Shown here piece after piece: positions 60,059 through 64,000 of a stretch of DNA of 64,000 bases. The DNA lies in contig ML682005.1 of the NCBI GenBank assembly GCA_007922195.1, forward strand, positions 24,607,632 through 24,671,631, given 5' to 3'. Position 1 is the stretch's first letter; the number at the start of each line of letters is the position of its first letter. The position numbers and the translations under genes were made by a program. This stretch comes from Podocnemis expansa (taxonomy: Eukaryota; Chordata; Testudines; Podocnemididae). The notes under the pieces were generated by a model. That model had not been told where the DNA came from. It worked only from the letters and a program-made list of their open reading frames with translations, and did no database searches.

Positions 60059-60274
60059 TCAAATGGGCAGCCATGTTAGTCTAGTTCAGCAAAACAAACA
60101 AATAAAAAACAAGGAGTCTTGAGGCACTTAAAGACTAACAAACAGATTTATTGCATGAGCTTTGATGGGAGAAATTCCCACTTTATCAGCATCTGATTTT
60201 TTCCCATGAAAGCTTATGCAATAAATATATTTGTTAGTCTTTAAGTGCCACAGGACCCCTTGTTTGTTTGTTTT
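60059..60274 (+). repeat. Inverted-dimer turtle SINE (copy 8)
   Basis: The sense unit starts tcaaatgggcagccatgtta and runs through gaggcacttaaagactaac to gatgggagaaattcccactt. The antisense arm runs ttcccatgaaagcttatgca to tgttagtctttaagtgccac, ending ccccttgtttgtttgtttt. TTATATCGACAC (60047-60058) and TTATATCAACAC (60273-60284; its first bases overlap the T run) flank the dimer, 11 of 12 identical. Confidence 0.88.
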
Positions 60275-60499
60275 ATATCAACACCACTACAGTTAACAGC
60301 CAAACTGACCATCTCATCCAAAACAGGATCTATTTTTCATAAACCCTTGCTGACTAGCATAGTCTTTTATAGCATCAAGACAAACAACTTCCTTTCTAAT
60401 ATTTATTAAACTGCATATACTGCATCTGCATTTCAGCACATAAAATCACCATCTGTTTCACTGACTATTATACTTTCAGATACAGTTGGGAAATTAGCT

Positions 60500-62695
60500 T
60501 TTCTTTTCTTCCCCTCCCCCCATCTTTTATACCTTTTGACTGGCATTGCGCTTTTCAGAGTTCGCAATTTGGGCCCTTCTCCAGCTAAATTCACCTGCTT
60601 TAGATTTTCTGAGGCCTAATAAAAAAAAAAGTCTGCAGACATGTTTGCTCCAAGCGTTCAACCATTTAGGGGTGGTAATGAGTTGGACTGTGGCCTTGTA
60701 TCTGGCAAACCTTTCTACTTCATGACTCACTGCTAATTAAAACCACACTGTATGCTTATTGCTGGGACAGCATTACTTACAAATAATTGAGTGCCTCTCA
60801 CCCCATTTTCAGTCATTCACAATACTGTACATGTGTTTTATTCTGATGCAGGACTGTTTTTCTTAAAGTCAGATACAGTAGTATGAATCAGAATTTCCAT
60901 AATTTCATTGATTTTTACTATTAATCATCTAAGGTTGAATATCAGTACCCTTTCACACACTGAATTGTATCTTGCTCTGTGAGCAGTTTTGCTGATTTTA
61001 ATTTACATATTATTTCAAGGGACTGGCTGTGGAGTCAAACTCTGCTCAGCATGAGCAAGGATATTAGAATTAACCACCTTTTTCTCATGTGGTATGTCAT
61101 TCAGGACTGACGGGATGAAGTTTGACCTTAACAACACCTGAATATGTAAAATAACTTCATTTTTTCAGATCTTTTTATATAAATATTTTATTTTGGAGGA
61201 TAGATATATTATCCTTAGTTTTCTGCTTTGCTTACCATTATATAATTCCACATCCTGAAAACAGAGACAGTGCTCAGAGAGAACTGTTTTATGCAAATAT
61301 CTACCTGCCATAGATAAAACTGCTAGACACACTGTTCGCTTGAGAGTGCAGTTCAAGGTGTTGACTGTTTGATTTAGAAAAGCCTCTATGACTTGGTATT
61401 GTGTAATCCTCAACTCTGAAATCTGTTTCACTTGCTGGTACAATCAACCCACAGATTGTTAGCTTTGTGGTACAGTGATTGGCTTATCACATTTTCAGTG
61501 GCTTTTATTTGAATGGTGAGCTGTAACAATATAAGCCAATTAAAGATCTGGTACAGTGTGCATCTTAAAACATGGTCATCAGCAAGTCAGGGCAGTAATT
61601 GAAGATCTGGTGTGTTTATTTAGGTTTCCTTTTTTCAACACACTTATCCAAAGCATAAATCCAAAATTTGGATTAAAATCAACATAAATAGGGCCAGTGT
61701 GCAAAAAAAAATTACGAACCCTTCAAAATCCTCTCAGACAAGTATACTCAGTGATGCATTCATACATTCATCATACTCCCCACAACCAACACAGCTTCAT
61801 ACAGACCAGTATTTCTACCTCCTTTTATAGCATTTTATGATCACTCTTCCCAAGTACAAATTTAACTACATGATGTTATGTGCAGAACACCTACAGACAG
61901 TGGAAGTTGATTTTTTTTTTACAATGTTTAACTTTTATTCACTAATTCTTACTTCATTTAAAAATATATAGGTTTTTCTGCTGTAAACAAATGGATTGTG
62001 AAAGAAAAAAAAATCAATGCTCTGTAAATCATTAATGTACATTTCCCCCCAGCTTAAAATACTTGTATGGTGATTTTTTTTTAACTTACTATTCAAAAAC
62101 ACAGTCACTATGCTTTGTAATCATATACAAATAATCTATAATATAAATAAAATTGTAAATTAATCTCAGCTGTGTTTTGCTGTAAGGACATAAAAATGTA
62201 ACCAAATAAATTCTCACATACCCTTTCTCTGTCTCTTTAAAGAAAATCCTAACATCTAATTGGCATACAGATTGCCTTGAGGGAGCCCATGTATGAAAGA
62301 TCCCATTTAAAACCACATTCTGTTCTATTTAATCAGCATTTACTAGTTAAGCTTTATTTTGCATTCCAGGGAAATTACCATGTAACCTTCCCTGGCTGCC
62401 ATAGCTCAACTTCATATGCCTTTCAGCACCCTCTACCCCTGGATCACCTCCTTTTCAGCCAGATTCCAGACTGGAGCCCATCTTTAGCCTTAAAGAAAAA
62501 TGGATGCCAAATCAAACTCTCATAAAACCACCATTTAGATACAGAATGAGCCCTTTTCTTTTTCCAGTGTGCTTCTGTAATCAGATTTCTCCTATTTTAT
62601 GCTTGGACAAACATTTTCTGTGCTGAAGATGAATGGCTTTAAATATGTCAGCCAAAGCCTGTTTTAGTAACGCACAACTTTCTCTGAAGAGGGAC
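60500..62695. other. Upstream intron, unassigned
   Basis: No exon or repeat recognised. 'aaagatctggtacagtgtg' (~61545) and 'gaagatctggtgtgttt' (~61601) are a short near-duplicate pair. Open frames here carry no recognisable domain. Confidence 0.45.
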
Positions 62696-62697
62696 AG

Positions 62698-64000
62698 ACT
62701 GAACACAAGTTCTTCTTTGAGCGCTGCACAGATACTTTCAGTAATAGGTGTATCCATGTCACAGTGCACGATTGGTTGGAAACCTTATGCCCTAGCCTGT
62801 CAGAACCGGGCTGGCGGCCACCACCCCCTGGCCACTCTGTGGCTATATATGTGGCCACCACCCCATCCCTCCTCAGTTCCATTTTCTGTCCCCAGTGATG
62901 GTATCAGAACAGCCCGCTCCTTGCGATCATGCAAGCAGCCTGTCTTTAGATCATTTATGAGCCACTCCCTTGACTGGGAGAACCTCTTCTTGGACGTCAT
63001 TCCACTGCAAAGTGCTACTCTCACAGAGCACGCAGCTTTGGAGCAGGAATATCACTCCTACTGGCCATCTGCCATGCCAGGTTTAAACTTTGTGCTGCCA
63101 GCAGCAAGGCCTTCCCGCAGGACGACCCCCGCGAGAAGTGCCTCTGGTGCCCGAGCAAAGCCCATCTGGTCACTGATTACTCTATCTGTCAGTCCTTCAA
63201 ACCGTGGACCATTAAAGACAGAGAGCAAAGGCATTGTGCGTTGGCCTCAGGGCAAGTGCGGCAGCCTACCCCAAAAGCTTGGGGGCTTTCTTCGGCACCA
63301 CGTGTCAGCTTGGCACCAGAGCCCTCCCAGTGCTGCTCTCCTCGAGAGCGAAAGAAGATGAGCTCAGTACCGATGTCAGTACCAAAGCATCAGCGCTGGT
63401 TTAGGTCCCCCACCTGGGGGGTCGTCTCGGGACTGGCAGGAGTCAGTGCTGGTCCCTACTCCAGAGGTCTTTGAGGCAGCGAAGGTGTTCCTCCTCCTGC
63501 CAACGCCTCCCATCCTGGTGCCCCCCCCCCAAGAAAAGGGGTAAACCAGCCTTCGCTTCAGGAGCCTGGCTGCCCCAAAAGCAGTACCGGACTCCATTAC
63601 CGATCTCGGTGCCAAGTTCCCCAACACCGGAGCCAGCCATGCAGAAAGGCCCCAGTACCGCTGAGTCCTCCCCCTCAGTGCCTTATTACCCTGCCTTCTC
63701 CAGCACTGCAGACACAGTCCCAGGAGGCTTCTCAATTTCCAAGCCCAGAGGAAGGTGTCTTGAGGGGAAGTAAATAGCCCCATCCATCGCCCTTGGTACT
63801 GACCCCATGAATGATCTCCCCAAGAGACCCCAAGAGGTCCCTGCAGTACCGTTTTGCCCAGCTCAGCACCGGCTTCTCCAGCAGCAGACAGAGACCTGAA
63901 CCCCATGCCCCACTCCTACACTGGGGAACTCATGGCACACTTCAACCTCCTTCACCGTGTTTGCGCTCATGTGGAGTTGGAGACTCAGTCTCCCACAGTC
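62698..64000 (+). pseudogene. DIRS-like retroelement fragment with gag, runs off window
   Basis: Begins with gttcttctttgagcgctgca, then cgattggttggaaaccttat, tatatatgtggcc and ctcagttccattttctgtcc (5' non-coding part). The gag-like coding follows with frameshifts. At 63079-63233 the true frame reads RFKLCAASSKAFPQDD, then EKCLWCPSKAHLVTDYSIC and QSFKPWTIKDREQRH: three C-x2-C-type pairs, the first degraded (CAAS). It continues in the same frame to ~63474, then shifts. Near 63925-63975 HTGELMAHFNLLHRVCAHV matches the 31 kb copy (DLLAHFDLLCCGSAHV). The 242-codon open frame 62633-63361 is mostly not the gag frame. Inverted relative to the 30.3-32.0 kb copy. Confidence 0.72.

Larger units (their letters stand above)
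57838..60500 (-). repeat. CR1 LINE with three nested insertions
   Basis: CR1 reverse complement from its 3' end (catagattcatattttataa) through ccagtgatggagaatccacc, tgagtctatcactataaggg, ggacaccagaaatggacaat, gctgattatcagccgtgatc, attacattttgagacccatc and ttcataaacccttgctgac. The text is interrupted at ~58.20-58.62 kb (hAT-like end plus a CR1 3' tail), 58.88-59.56 kb (foldback element) and 60.06-60.27 kb (inverted SINE). CR1 text resumes correctly after each. Confidence 0.85.

Noticed and set aside
62633..63361. Longest open frame of the window (242 codons, plus strand) as a protein-coding gene
   Set aside because: It lies over the DIRS-like fragment. The cysteine-motif frame conserved with the 31 kb copy is a different frame, so the long frame is largely spurious and the region is a degenerate retroelement.
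44275..64000. Search for the preceding PIEZO exons (motifs like DIGMFIASL and the Cys/Trp-rich N-terminal loop) on the minus strand
   Set aside because: No segment gave a convincing match with splice sites. The upstream exon probably lies beyond 64 kb, though a short or diverged exon could have been missed by eye.

Overview
The window is vertebrate nuclear DNA, AT-rich and intron-dominated. The repeats point to a turtle, possibly a softshell. They are CR1 LINEs of the turtle/bird/crocodile type, tRNA-derived SINEs of the turtle Cry type, amniote MIRs, hAT MITEs and two DIRS-like retroelement fragments. No bacterial, organellar or RNA-gene sequence was recognised.

The only gene found is on the minus strand: five consecutive internal coding exons of a PIEZO2-type mechanosensitive cation channel, covering part of its N-terminal membrane blade. 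In transcript order they are 44274-44064, 40729-40516, 7763-7601, 3839-3708 and 1113-1075. All have AG/GT splice sites and phases that join without a break (1, 2, 0, 0, 0). The introns are about 3.3, 32.8, 3.8 and 2.6 kb. The coding sequence continues beyond both window ends. No exon was recognised in the 19.7 kb upstream of 44274, nor in 1-1074.

The rest is intron filled with repeats. 7.8-40.5 kb holds hAT MITEs, CR1 copies (one split by another LINE), a foldback element, a DIRS-like gag fragment (minus strand) and a possible LTR carrying a SINE. 41-44 kb holds a hAT element with a clear target duplication and an old CR1. 45-64 kb holds an unexplained small ORF, an inverted SINE composite, several MITEs, a CR1 copy with three nested insertions, and a second DIRS-like gag fragment (plus strand) running off the end.

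The most unusual feature is the SINE population. At least five of eight copies are inverted dimers: a complete sense unit followed by an antisense unit. Four of these five have target-site duplications around the whole dimer, and most end where the antisense arm makes a T run. This suggests a hairpin-RNA SINE lineage whose source transcript ends at a Pol III terminator supplied by its own antisense arm. The PIEZO exons also look more diverged from PIEZO2 than expected for such a conserved region, so a PIEZO2-like paralogue is possible.
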